Shown: piece after piece, positions 52,469 through 61,502 of the stretch
Position numbering within the stretch: the first letter of the stretch is position 1
How the letters are laid out: every line of letters begins with the position of its first letter
Origin: Bowmanella denitrificans
GTDB taxonomy: Bacteria > Pseudomonadota > Gammaproteobacteria > Enterobacterales > Alteromonadaceae
Assembly: GCF_039522935.1 (NCBI RefSeq)
Contig: NZ_BAAAEI010000014.1
Coordinates: forward strand, 1-64,000
Direction: 5' to 3'
DNA: 64,000 bases
The notes under the pieces: model-generated
What the model was told of the DNA's origin: nothing
The model's input: the letters and a program-made list of their open reading frames with translations, nothing else
The model's database searches: none
Position numbers and translations under genes: made by a program

Positions 52469-53080
52469 GTGAGAGCCTGTTTACTATGTGCCTTGATATT
52501 AATGACGGGTTGCCAGACAACAGGAATGGCTCCGCAGCCCACTGACGAAAAGCCGCAAGAATCGGCTTTCCAACCAGCGACATTCGCCGGTACGCCTCAA
52601 TCTGAAGTGACAACTATCCATCATCTTGTGCATGGATTGATAGAAGACATGATGGCAAGCATGCGCAGTACGGGCAAAGTTAATTCTGTGGTGGTGGCAG
52701 ATTTTGTTTTTTTAGATGGCCAGTATGACAAGAGCGGATTATTAGGAAAACAGTTGGCACAAAGTATGATGTCAGAACTACACCAAAGTGGATTAAAGGT
52801 GCTTGACCATAAAGTGACGGACTATATCAGAGTCACCAGAGATGGTGATTTAGTCCTTAGCCGCGATTACAAAGAGCTACGACCCGATGTACAAGCTCAA
52901 TTTGTCATCGCCGGTACCTTGACCCGGCACCAAAACGGTATACTTGTTCAGGCAAGAATGGTGAATCTACTTGGCAAGGACATTGTAGCAGCAGCCCAAA
53001 CCTTATTGCCGACCCAGCAGGTGAGAGCGCTTTTAGCCAGCATAGGCGGCGAAGACATGCTACCTGGTTCGGCTTTATGA
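52469..53080 (+). CDS. FlgO-family envelope lipoprotein 3
   Basis: 203 residues from the GTG at 52469, which follows AAGAGGAG and gives a clean lipoprotein signal (lipobox MTGC, Cys15). An earlier in-frame ATG at 52436, next to the preceding stop, would add 11 charged residues before the signal. Core: FVFLDGQYDKSGLLGKQLAQ, HKVTDYIRVTRDGDLVLSRD, FVIAGTLTRHQNGILVQARM, VAAAQTLLP. It overlaps copy 4 by four bases. Confidence 0.8.
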   Translation: MRACLLCALILMTGCQTTGMAPQPTDEKPQESAFQPATFAGTPQSEVTTIHHLVHGLIEDMMASMRSTGKVNSVVVADFVFLDGQYDKSGLLGKQLAQSMMSELHQSGLKVLDHKVTDYIRVTRDGDLVLSRDYKELRPDVQAQFVIAGTLTRHQNGILVQARMVNLLGKDIVAAAQTLLPTQQVRALLASIGGEDMLPGSAL

Positions 53081-53649
53081 GGAACTTGACAGTGAAAGTG
53101 ACAGCTTTTTTTCTGTGCTTATTTTTGACTAGCATTGTGCTTGCCACAGAATCGCCCGAAACTTCCAACGAACATTGGGCTTCACAAGGACAGCGCTATG
53201 TACCTGAACATCATTACAAGCGGTTAGCTGATTATGTTGAACAAATGGTGCTATCTATGGATGACAACGCTTTGTCTCAGTCCAATGAGGGCATTGTGGT
53301 CGCGTCTTTTGTAGATTTGGACGAAAGTCTGACTCATACCAGCATGTTGGGAAACCAGTTGGCAGAGCAATTTATGCAGCAATTGCGCAAGCAGGGATAT
53401 TCGGTGACAGAAAGCAAAGCGACAGGCAGGGTCACTATTACAGAGCGTGGAGATATTGTTTACTCAAGGGATAACCGTACGTTGCGTCAAGGCGAGTATT
53501 GTTGCGTATTGTCTGGCACGCTGGTTTATAGTCCAGTTGGTATTGAAGTAAACAGCAGATTGTTTGATTTGCAAAGCCAGGCCGTTTTGGCCAGTGCAAG
53601 TACGGTTATCCCTTATTTTGTGGTCAGTCATTTGGGGCGTCTTGAATAG
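53077..53649 (+). CDS. FlgO-family periplasmic protein 4
   Basis: 190 residues, with an N-terminal signal sequence of about 23 residues (ending VLA) but no lipobox, unlike the other three. Core: VVASFVDLDESLTHTSMLGN, ERGDIVYSRDNRTLRQGEYC, VLSGTLVYSPVGIEVNSRLF, AVLASASTVIPYFV. It overlaps copy 3 by four bases (ATGA). A pair of adjacent Cys residues precedes VLSGT (EYCCVLSG). It should be free in the periplasm or attached to its partners. Confidence 0.75.
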   Translation: MRNLTVKVTAFFLCLFLTSIVLATESPETSNEHWASQGQRYVPEHHYKRLADYVEQMVLSMDDNALSQSNEGIVVASFVDLDESLTHTSMLGNQLAEQFMQQLRKQGYSVTESKATGRVTITERGDIVYSRDNRTLRQGEYCCVLSGTLVYSPVGIEVNSRLFDLQSQAVLASASTVIPYFVVSHLGRLE

Positions 53650-53746
53650 TGGCTTAAGTTTCGGTTTGTATGTTGCGATTTAGCGCAGTCGATGTTTGAC
53701 TTAATGCACCAACACGTCGCAGGTATTCGGTACAACAGGTTAATCC

Positions 53747-54163
53747 ATGAATATAAAACCCCTGACGCTTTTAACGACATTGGTGATTGCCGCTTGCAGC
53801 AGCACACCGGCAAACCAAACCAACAGTCTTGGTGTGCTTAACAGTACATGGCAACTGGTCGAATTAACCGGGCAGAAGATATCTGTGGATGCTCCCCCTT
53901 ATCTGGTGTTTAACGACGAGGGCAAGGTAAGTGGTTTTGCTGGCTGTAACCGCATGTTTGGTGGTGCCGAAATAGGGCAGGGAATGCAAATCCGCTTTAG
54001 TAATCTGGCTACAACTATGATGGCCTGCCCACAGTTGACACTGGAAGGGCAGTTTATGCAAATGCTGGAAAAAGTGGACAACTATAGTCTCAGTGGCGAT
54101 AGCCTGAGCCTGAATAAGGCCAGAATGGCACCTTTGGCCAGATTTAAGCGGCTTAAGGAGTAA
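53747..54163 (+). CDS. META/HslJ-domain lipoprotein
   Basis: 138 residues with a lipoprotein signal and lipobox IAAC (Cys17). The META domain is clear: TWQLVELTGQ, VSGFAGCNRMFGG and TTMMACPQLTLEGQFMQML. HslJ in E. coli is linked to heat shock and novobiocin resistance, and related domains occur in many envelope proteins. The gene lies 97 bases after the FlgO run with its own ribosome site, so its relation to it is uncertain. The stop overlaps a terminator hairpin. Confidence 0.85.
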   Translation: MNIKPLTLLTTLVIAACSSTPANQTNSLGVLNSTWQLVELTGQKISVDAPPYLVFNDEGKVSGFAGCNRMFGGAEIGQGMQIRFSNLATTMMACPQLTLEGQFMQMLEKVDNYSLSGDSLSLNKARMAPLARFKRLKE

Positions 54164-54177
54164 AAGCCGCTTTGTTT
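54146..54177. terminator. Convergent terminator between the META gene and liuE
   Basis: AAGCGGCTT and AAGCCGCTT form a 9-bp stem across the META stop codon, with a TGTTTT tail on the plus strand. Confidence 0.75.
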
Positions 54178-55079
54178 TAAGTTCGCTTGGCCAATATTGC
54201 CTGCGCAACTTTAGATTGATTGTCGCGGCCCAGTGCCTGGGTAATGGCGTGCCCGGCGTCAACCAGCTTATCCAGATCAATGCCGGTGTCGATGCCCATA
54301 CCTTGCAACATATAAACTACGTCTTCGGTTGCCACATTGCCTGATGCCCCTTTGGCATAAGGGCATCCACCCAGACCGGCCACCGAGCTGTCCAGTACTG
54401 CAATGCCGTGCTGTAAGGCGATCAGAATATTGGCCAGAGCCTGGCCATAGGTATCATGGAAATGCACCGCCAACTGCTCCACCGGGATCTGCCTTACCAG
54501 CAATTCCAGTAGCCGGGCTGTTTTTAGTGGGGTGCCTGTGCCGATAGTATCGCCAAGCGATACCTCGTAGCAGCCCATCGCCAATAGCTGCTTGCTGACG
54601 TTTAACACTTTTAGTGGATCAATATCGCCCTCATAAGGGCAACCCAGCACACAGGATACATAGCCCCGTACCCTGAGCCCTTTATCTCTGGCGGCTTCCA
54701 TCAGCGGCGCAAACCGTTGCAAGCTTTCTTCAATACTGCAGTTGATATTCTTCTGGCTGAAACGCTCGGAGGCTGCAGCAAAAATGGCCACCTCATCCGC
54801 CCCCGCTTCAAGGGCGGCATTAAATCCCTGCATATTTGGGGTTAAAGCGGAATAGACCACGTCGGTTTTGCGACGAATTCCTTTAAACACCTGGGCACTG
54901 TCGGCCATCTGCGGCACCCATTTAGGTGACACAAAACTACCGGTCTCTACCATGGGCAGGCCACAGTCGGCCAGACTCTCCACCAGGCGGATTTTATCAG
55001 CAAGGGCAATAGTGCCTTTCTCATTTTGCAGGCCGTCGCGTGGCCCTACGTCTACGATTTTAACTTTTCTTGGGTACAT
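54177..55079 (-). CDS. liuE: Hydroxymethylglutaryl-CoA lyase
   Basis: 300 residues. The DRE-TIM-type metal and substrate sites are VDVGPRDGLQNE at the N-terminus, SLGDTIGTGTP, and the flexible catalytic loop GLGGCPYAKGASGNVATED near residue 235-252. It cleaves 3-hydroxy-3-methylglutaryl-CoA to acetoacetate and acetyl-CoA, the last step of leucine degradation. It is the final gene of the leftward liu operon, with an 87-base gap from liuD. Confidence 0.95.
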   Translation of the reverse strand: MYPRKVKIVDVGPRDGLQNEKGTIALADKIRLVESLADCGLPMVETGSFVSPKWVPQMADSAQVFKGIRRKTDVVYSALTPNMQGFNAALEAGADEVAIFAAASERFSQKNINCSIEESLQRFAPLMEAARDKGLRVRGYVSCVLGCPYEGDIDPLKVLNVSKQLLAMGCYEVSLGDTIGTGTPLKTARLLELLVRQIPVEQLAVHFHDTYGQALANILIALQHGIAVLDSSVAGLGGCPYAKGASGNVATEDVVYMLQGMGIDTGIDLDKLVDAGHAITQALGRDNQSKVAQAILAKRT

Positions 55080-55166
55080 AACAGTTTATTAATACACCGT
55101 AATCCAAACGCACAGAGATGGCACATAAGAGCATGCGGCATCTCTGTGATGACAGCAGTCGCGTGA

Positions 55167-57191
55167 TTAGCTTTCACTGGCCTCAAAATTAACCAGCTCC
55201 GCACCGCCATCCACCAGTTCGCCTGGCTGATAGAAAAACTCCACCACCTTGCCGGCAGAAGGGGCTTTGAGGCTATGTTCCATTTTCATGGCTTCCATAA
55301 TCACCAGTACCTGCCCCTTGCTCACCTGTTCACCGGGCTTAACCATCAGATTCACAATAGTGCCGTTCATTGGCGCCGTCAGACCTGTGCCATGGGCATC
55401 ACCGTCCAGTAAGCCCAGGTCTGGCAAAATATGGCGAAAATGCAGCGCACTGTGTTGGGTGTACAATGAGCATCCTTCCTCGTCGTCGGCACCCTGGCTG
55501 CTGAAGGTGACTTTTTGCCGGTGCCCATCAATGATGGCAGTCAGCATATCCCCTTCAATATGTCCCTGACACTGAACCGTGAAGCCTTCACCACTGATTT
55601 GATAAAGTGACTGGGCAGCCGTATTCAACTGCAGAACTTTAACCTGGTGCAAGGTATCGTGGATCTGAATATCCAGTTGCTGTTCATGGCTTTCGTTGGC
55701 GCGCCAGGCACTGAGACTTTGCCAGGGACTGAAAGGGTCCTGGCTGTTCTGTGTCAAAGACAGTTGCCTATGTTCCTGATTCAGCACTAAATACAGGGCT
55801 GCCAAAGGCAGTAAGCTGGCAATGTCGCCCTTATCTTTGATAAAGATTTCGCTCTGGTGCTTATCAATAAAACCGGTATCCAACTGCGCCTGCTTAAAGG
55901 CTTTGGTATTGGCCAGGTTGTACAGAAAGTCGATATTGGTGGTGACGCCCCTGACCCGGTATTCAGATAAGGCTTTAACCAGGCGCCGCAGCGCTTTGGG
56001 GCGATCTTCATCCCAGACGATCAGCTTGGCAATCATCGGATCATAATACACCGATACCTTGTCACCCTGGCGCACCCCGGTATCCACTCTGACATAGTCA
56101 GATTCATCCGGTGGCTGTAAGAAGTTTAGTGAACCCGTGGCGGGCAAAAATTCGTTGTCCGGATCTTCTGCATACACTCTTGCTTCAAAGGCGTGGCCGT
56201 TAATCTGCAGTTCGCTTTGCTTCAGGGGCAGCTCTTCACCACTGGCCACCCGCAGTTGCCATTCCACCAGATCCTGGCCACTAATCATTTCGGTAACCGG
56301 GTGTTCCACCTGCAAACGGGTGTTCATTTCCATAAAATAGAAACGACCATCGGTATCCAGCAAAAACTCGACGGTACCCGCGCCCACATAACCAATGGCC
56401 GCTGCAGCTTTGAGCGCCGCTTCGCCTATTTGTGCGCGTAGCACTTCGGTCATGCCCGGCGCAGGGGCTTCCTCTATGACTTTTTGATGGCGGCGCTGTA
56501 CCGAACAATCACGCTCAAACAAGTACACGCCATTGCCATGCATATCACAAAATACCTGGATCTCCACATGGCGTGGCTGCGTCAGGTATTTTTCCACCAG
56601 CATATGCTCGTCGCCAAACCCAGCCATGGCTTCACGCTTGGCGGCGGCCAGTGCATCATCAAAGTCTTCGGCGCGATGAACCTGGCGCATGCCTTTGCCA
56701 CCGCCACCTGCGGCTGCTTTTAGCAGCACCGGATAACCCATCTTATCGGCATGCTGTTTAAGTAGTGCCGGGGACTGATCCTCACCATGATAGCCTGGTA
56801 CCAGCGGTACACCAGCCGCTTCCATGATCTTTTTGGCGGCGGATTTTGAGCCCATGGCATCAATGGCCGGTACGGGCGGGCCGACAAATATGATCTGGTT
56901 GTCTTCACACAAACGGGCAAACTCGGCATTTTCTGACAAAAAGCCGTAACCCGGGTGAATCATATCGGCGCCCACTTTACGGGCCACTTCAATAATACGT
57001 TCGGCCTGCAAGTAACTGTCCTTTGAGGGAGCAGGGCCGATATGCACCGCTTCATCTGCCATTTGTACGTGCAAGGCATCGGCATCGGCATCGGAGTAGA
57101 CCGCCACCGTATGGATGCCCATGCGCTTAGCGGTTTTGATAATGCGGCAGCTGATTTCACCGCGGTTCGCGATTAAAAGTTTGATCAGCAT
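55167..57191 (-). CDS. liuD: Methylcrotonyl-CoA carboxylase, biotin-carrying subunit
   Basis: 674 residues: biotin carboxylase N domain (1-115), ATP-grasp (115-325, KAAAGGGGKGMR and MNTRLQVEHPVTEMISG), carboxylase C domain (335-445), a linker domain and a C-terminal biotinyl domain. The biotinylated lysine is K636 in EAMKM. It carboxylates biotin with bicarbonate and ATP, and the carboxyl group is moved to 3-methylcrotonyl-CoA by LiuB. The operon setting, not sequence alone, separates it from propionyl- and geranyl-CoA carboxylases. It starts 2 bases after liuC. Confidence 0.94.
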   Translation of the reverse strand: MLIKLLIANRGEISCRIIKTAKRMGIHTVAVYSDADADALHVQMADEAVHIGPAPSKDSYLQAERIIEVARKVGADMIHPGYGFLSENAEFARLCEDNQIIFVGPPVPAIDAMGSKSAAKKIMEAAGVPLVPGYHGEDQSPALLKQHADKMGYPVLLKAAAGGGGKGMRQVHRAEDFDDALAAAKREAMAGFGDEHMLVEKYLTQPRHVEIQVFCDMHGNGVYLFERDCSVQRRHQKVIEEAPAPGMTEVLRAQIGEAALKAAAAIGYVGAGTVEFLLDTDGRFYFMEMNTRLQVEHPVTEMISGQDLVEWQLRVASGEELPLKQSELQINGHAFEARVYAEDPDNEFLPATGSLNFLQPPDESDYVRVDTGVRQGDKVSVYYDPMIAKLIVWDEDRPKALRRLVKALSEYRVRGVTTNIDFLYNLANTKAFKQAQLDTGFIDKHQSEIFIKDKGDIASLLPLAALYLVLNQEHRQLSLTQNSQDPFSPWQSLSAWRANESHEQQLDIQIHDTLHQVKVLQLNTAAQSLYQISGEGFTVQCQGHIEGDMLTAIIDGHRQKVTFSSQGADDEEGCSLYTQHSALHFRHILPDLGLLDGDAHGTGLTAPMNGTIVNLMVKPGEQVSKGQVLVIMEAMKMEHSLKAPSAGKVVEFFYQPGELVDGGAELVNFEASES

Positions 57192-57193
57192 AT

Positions 57194-57979
57194 TTACTCC
57201 TGATACCAGTTAGGCCGACGTTTTTGCAAAAAGGCCTGCAGCCCTTCCTGTCCATGTTCCGATACTCTGACGGTGGCAATACGCAGACTGGTTTTTTCCA
57301 TCAATTCTTCATCGTCACTGGGTTCGGTAACGTCAAAAATCAGCTGTTTGGCGGCTGCCACAGCATCGGGACTGTTATGCAGAATATGGCTAACCAGATT
57401 ATCCACGGTTTCATCCAGTTCTTCTTCGGTTACCGCTTCGCTTAAAAGACCAAGGCGTCTGGCCCGACGGGCCGAGAATACTTCTGCGGTGGTGAAATAG
57501 CGTCTGGCTACCCGTTTGCCCATGGCATCAATAACATAAGGGCTAATCGTGGCTGGAATTAAGCCAAGCTTTACTTCACTCAGACAAAACTTACTGAGTT
57601 TGCTGCCAATGGCCATATCACAACAGGCTATCAGGCCTACCGCGCCGCCGTAGGCTGCCCCTTGTACTTTGGCGATAGTGGGTTTGGGCAAAAAATTCAG
57701 AGTATGTAGCATCATGGCCAAAGCTTTGGCGTCGGCAACGTTTTCCTCAAAACTGTAGGACGCCATGCGCTGCATCCAGTTGGCGTCCGCACCGGCGCAA
57801 AAACTTTTGCCGTTGGCTGCCAGAATGACCACCCGTACCTTAGGATCCTCGCCAGCCTGCTTAAAAAGCTGGGTAAGGTGGTGAATCAGCTGATCGTCAA
57901 AGGCATTGTGTTTTTCAGGACGATTAAGGGTAATGGTAGCCACCCCTTTGGCATCCAGATTGTAGAGTACATCAGACAT
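57194..57979 (-). CDS. liuC: Methylglutaconyl-CoA hydratase (enoyl-CoA hydratase family)
   Basis: 261 residues of the crotonase fold. NRPEKHNAFDDQLI and the oxyanion region GKSFCAGADANWMQRM lie in the first half; VQGAAYGGAVGLIACCDMAIG and SEVKLGLIPATISPYV follow, with the usual acidic catalytic position. In this operon it hydrates 3-methylglutaconyl-CoA to HMG-CoA. It is 10 bases from liuB and 2 bases from liuD, so the three are one transcription and translation unit. Confidence 0.93.
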   Translation of the reverse strand: MSDVLYNLDAKGVATITLNRPEKHNAFDDQLIHHLTQLFKQAGEDPKVRVVILAANGKSFCAGADANWMQRMASYSFEENVADAKALAMMLHTLNFLPKPTIAKVQGAAYGGAVGLIACCDMAIGSKLSKFCLSEVKLGLIPATISPYVIDAMGKRVARRYFTTAEVFSARRARRLGLLSEAVTEEELDETVDNLVSHILHNSPDAVAAAKQLIFDVTEPSDDEELMEKTSLRIATVRVSEHGQEGLQAFLQKRRPNWYQE

Positions 57980-57989
57980 ATCAGCCTCC

Positions 57990-59597
57990 TTACATACGGA
58001 ACACCCCGAAACGGGTGTCCTCCACGGGTTTGTTTAATGAAGCGGACAGGCATAAACCCAGCACCTGGCGGGTATCCGCCGGGTCAATTACGCCGTCGTC
58101 CCAAAGCCTGGCCGACGCATAATAGGGGTGACCCTGATGTTCATAATCATCAATAATGGGTTGCTTGAAGCTTTGTTCTTGTTCTTTGCTCCAGCTTTCA
58201 CCATTGCGCTCTTTCTGATCGCGTTTGACCTGGGCCAATACGCCTGCGGCCTGTTCACCACCCATCACCGAAATACGTGCATTGGGCCACATAAACAAGA
58301 AGCGTGGGTCGTAAGCACGGCCACACATACCGTAGTTACCCGCACCGAAACTGCCGCCAATCAAGATGGTGAATTTAGGCACCTTGGCACAGGCCACCGC
58401 GGTTACCATCTTGGCACCATGTTTAGCGATACCGCCGGCCTCGTATTGTTTCCCCACCATAAAACCGGTGATGTTTTGTAAAAACACCAAGGGGATTTTG
58501 CGCTGGGCACAGAGTTCAATAAAATGCGCACCTTTTTGTGCGGATTCACTGAAAAGTATTCCGTTATTAGCGACAATGCCTACCGGATAACCGAAGATGC
58601 GCGCAAAACCACAAATCAGTGTGCTGCCGTATAAGGCTTTAAATTCGTCAAATTCTGAACCATCGACAATTCGCGCAATAATTTCGCGCACATCATATTG
58701 CTGACGGCTGTCTTTGGGGATAATGCCGTAGATGTCCCTGGCGTCATAAATGGGATCTTGTGGCTGGCTCAGATTCAGGCTCACTGGCTTGACCCGGTTC
58801 AATCTGGCCACCGCATCGCGGGCCAGTTTCAGGGCATGATGATCGTTGTTAGCCAGATAATCCGCCACCCCTGAGGTGCGGCAATGCACATCGCCGCCGC
58901 CCAGTTCTTCGGCCGTCACCACTTCACCCGTTGCGGCACGAACGAGTGGTGGTCCACCCAGAAAGATAGTGCCTTGCTCTTTGACGATAATAGATTCATC
59001 CGCCATGGCGGGTACATAAGCGCCACCGGCGGTACAGGAGCCCATCACCACGGCAATTTGCGGAATATTGGCCGCCGACATGTTGGCCTGGTTATAGAAA
59101 ATACGGCCAAAATGGTCTTTATCAGGGAATACCTCATCCTGACGTGGCAGGTTGGCACCGCCACTGTCCACCAGGTAAATACAAGGTAAGTTGTTTTGTT
59201 CGGCAATGCTTTGGGCGCGTAAGTGTTTTTTCACCGTCAGCGGATAATAGGTTCCGCCCTTTACTGTGGCATCATTGGCCACAATCATACATTCGGTGCC
59301 AGACACCCGGCCAATCCCGGCAATAATACCAGCGGCAGGGACATAATCCTCGTAGACGTCCAGTGCCGCCAGTTGTGACAGCTCCAGAAAGGGCGCGCCG
59401 GGGTCAAGCAAGGCGTTAATACGTTCACGGGGCAATAGTTTACCGCGATCGGTATGGCGCTTATTGGCCTGTTCGCCACCCCCCTGGCGGATTTGAGCAA
59501 TTTTTTCGCGCAGCTCGTTTACCTGAGCCTGCATATGCTCGGCATTAACGGCAAATTCCTGGCTTTTTGTGTTTATTTTCGATTCTATCCTGGGCAT
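57990..59597 (-). CDS. liuB: Methylcrotonyl-CoA carboxylase, carboxyltransferase subunit
   Basis: 535 residues with a GAGAGG ribosome site. It has the two crotonase-like carboxyltransferase halves: YYPLTVKKHLRAQSIAEQN, VDSGGANLPRQDEVFPD and GSCTAGGAYVPAMADE in the first; LVFLQNITGFMVGKQYEAGG, GGSFGAGNYGMCGRAYDPRF and PNARISVMGGEQAAGVL in the second. This pattern is typical of 3-methylcrotonyl-CoA and geranyl-CoA carboxyltransferases. A 136-base gap with a GTCGGG/CCCGAC hairpin separates it from liuA. Confidence 0.95.
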   Translation of the reverse strand: MPRIESKINTKSQEFAVNAEHMQAQVNELREKIAQIRQGGGEQANKRHTDRGKLLPRERINALLDPGAPFLELSQLAALDVYEDYVPAAGIIAGIGRVSGTECMIVANDATVKGGTYYPLTVKKHLRAQSIAEQNNLPCIYLVDSGGANLPRQDEVFPDKDHFGRIFYNQANMSAANIPQIAVVMGSCTAGGAYVPAMADESIIVKEQGTIFLGGPPLVRAATGEVVTAEELGGGDVHCRTSGVADYLANNDHHALKLARDAVARLNRVKPVSLNLSQPQDPIYDARDIYGIIPKDSRQQYDVREIIARIVDGSEFDEFKALYGSTLICGFARIFGYPVGIVANNGILFSESAQKGAHFIELCAQRKIPLVFLQNITGFMVGKQYEAGGIAKHGAKMVTAVACAKVPKFTILIGGSFGAGNYGMCGRAYDPRFLFMWPNARISVMGGEQAAGVLAQVKRDQKERNGESWSKEQEQSFKQPIIDDYEHQGHPYYASARLWDDGVIDPADTRQVLGLCLSASLNKPVEDTRFGVFRM

Positions 59598-59733
59598 GTA
59601 GCCTCTCCCTCAGTGGGTCGGGATTAACCCGACAGCCAGCCAATGATTCACTTGCGAGCCGGAGGTTAATCCAACCCATACCGGCAAAGGTTGCAAAAAT
59701 GAGCAAATCAATATTGTGGTGTTGGCCTCCGAC

Positions 59734-60903
59734 CTACATAGATTCTTTAAACAGCTCGCGACCGATCAACATACGACGGATCTCGGACGTACCGGCGCCG
59801 ATTTCATACAGTTTGGCATCGCGCAGTAGCCGGCCCGCCGGAAACTCATTGATGTAACCATTGCCGCCCAGCAACTGAATGGCATCCAGCGCCATTTTAG
59901 TGGCCAGCTCTGCCGAATAGAGAATAGCACCTGCGGCATCTTTACGGGTGGTTTCACCCCGATCGCAGGCCTTGGCTACCGTATAGACATAGGCGCGGGC
60001 CGCATTCATCTGAGTGTACATATCGGCAACTTTGCCCTGCACCAGTTGGAATTCACCAATACTCTGGCCGAATTGCTTACGATCATGAATGTAAGGCACC
60101 ACCAGATCCATACAAGCCTGCATAATGCCAAGGGGGCCACCGGACAGCACCAAACGCTCATAGTCCAGGCCACTCATCAGCACCCGCACGCCGCCGCCTT
60201 CCTGGCCCAGGATATTCTCTGCTGGTACTTCACAGTCCTCAAACACCAGTTCACAAGTATTGGAAGAGCGCATGCCCAACTTGTCCAGCTTCTGAGCCTG
60301 GCTGAATCCTGGTGTGCCACGTTCCACAATAAAGGCGGTAATACCTTTAGGTCCGGCACTGACATCGGTTTTGGCATAAATCACAAAGGTATGGGCATCA
60401 GGTCCGTTAGTGATCCACATCTTGTTACCGTTAAGAATGTAACGATCACCTTTTTTCTCGGCGCGCAGTTTCATACTCACCACATCCGAGCCGGCATTGG
60501 GTTCGCTCATAGCCAAGGCGCCAATATGTTCACCACTGATGAGTGTAGGCAGGTATTTTTGCCGTTGTATGTCATTGCCGTTTTTATAGATCTGGTTAAC
60601 ACACAAGTTGGAGTGAGCGCCGTAGCTCAGGCCGATACCGGCGCTGGCGCGGCTGATTTCTTCCATGGCTACCACATGTGCCAGATAGCCCATGTCGGCA
60701 CCACCATATTGCTCAGAGACGGTGACGCCCAGTAAACCCATGTCACCCAGCTTGGGCCAAAGCGCGTTAGGGAAGGTATTGTCTTCGTCCGCCTGGGTGG
60801 CCAATGGAGCAATTTCACCCTGTGCAAAGGCATAAACGTGATCGCGAAGCATATCGATGTCTTCGCCCAGGCCAAAGTTCATTGTAGGGTAGGGGGCATT
60901 CAT
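59734..60903 (-). CDS. liuA: Isovaleryl-CoA dehydrogenase
   Basis: 389 residues from ATG 60903. The acyl-CoA dehydrogenase signatures are present: AMSEPNAGSDVVSMKL, KMWITNGPDAHTFVIYAK, and the C-terminal LYEIGAGTSEIRRMLIGREL. It oxidises isovaleryl-CoA to 3-methylcrotonyl-CoA, the first committed step of the pathway, passing electrons to ETF. Its start overlaps the liuR stop by four bases (ATGA). Confidence 0.95.
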   Translation of the reverse strand: MNAPYPTMNFGLGEDIDMLRDHVYAFAQGEIAPLATQADEDNTFPNALWPKLGDMGLLGVTVSEQYGGADMGYLAHVVAMEEISRASAGIGLSYGAHSNLCVNQIYKNGNDIQRQKYLPTLISGEHIGALAMSEPNAGSDVVSMKLRAEKKGDRYILNGNKMWITNGPDAHTFVIYAKTDVSAGPKGITAFIVERGTPGFSQAQKLDKLGMRSSNTCELVFEDCEVPAENILGQEGGGVRVLMSGLDYERLVLSGGPLGIMQACMDLVVPYIHDRKQFGQSIGEFQLVQGKVADMYTQMNAARAYVYTVAKACDRGETTRKDAAGAILYSAELATKMALDAIQLLGGNGYINEFPAGRLLRDAKLYEIGAGTSEIRRMLIGRELFKESM

Positions 60904-61298
60904 GCGAGTTTTCCTCTTAATTGTTGTTCCAGCTCGGCGCGGCAACGCTCTTCCAGATCATCCAGTTCGTTCATCAGCATACGAATATCTTCCAGTTGCT
61001 GATTCAGTACCGCGCGCTTGTCAGTAATCATTTCCAGAATGACCTGATTCTGCGCTTTAGAGTTCTGATCACTGTCGTAAAGGTTAAACAGGGTTTTGGT
61101 TTCTGCCAGGGAAAAGCCCAAACGCTTACCGCGCAGAATCAGTTTTAGCCGCACCCTGTCTTTGTTCTGATAGATGCGTACCTGGCCGTTACGGTCGGGT
61201 TCCAGCAGGCCTTGCTCTTCATAAAAACGGATGGAGCGGGGCGTAATGTCAAATTCTTTTGCCAGTTCGCCAATACTGAATGTCGGGTTGGTGGTCAT
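60900..61298 (-). CDS. liuR: MerR-family regulator of the liu operon
   Basis: 132 residues. The MerR DNA-binding helix-turn-helix is FSIGELAKEFDITPRSIRFYEEQGLLEPDR, followed by the wing (NGQVRIYQNKDRVRLKLILRG) and a dimer coiled coil (LEDIRMLMNELDDLEERC). LiuR-type regulators control branched-chain amino acid degradation genes in many gammaproteobacteria. It heads the operon it is expected to control, and a candidate binding site lies immediately upstream at 61303-61319. Confidence 0.93.
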   Translation of the reverse strand: MTTNPTFSIGELAKEFDITPRSIRFYEEQGLLEPDRNGQVRIYQNKDRVRLKLILRGKRLGFSLAETKTLFNLYDSDQNSKAQNQVILEMITDKRAVLNQQLEDIRMLMNELDDLEERCRAELEQQLRGKLA

Positions 61299-61302
61299 GC
61301 GA

Positions 61303-61319
61303 CTTTACGTTTACGTAAG
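61303..61319. promoter_or_regulatory. Candidate LiuR operator between liuR and the thiolase gene
   Basis: CTTTACGTTTACGTAAG, a near-palindrome of TTACGTAAAC-type half sites, four bases before the liuR start on the leftward strand. It resembles the LiuR consensus from comparative-genomics work as I remember it. The location could serve both liuR and the divergent thiolase. Confidence 0.65.
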
Positions 61320-61502
61320 CTGTAAGTTAACCTAAAGGTAAAGTAACAGTAACAAGGCGTCAACAACCGCGTGCCTATCAACAAGGTGATGACGCCAGGC
61401 AATATTGTTCAGTTAGCTGTACGTTAGACTTATGGCAGCCCCGCCTGCCGGTGCAGTAAACTGAGCCAGATATACACCGCTATGCAGAAAAGAGGATTAA
61501 AC

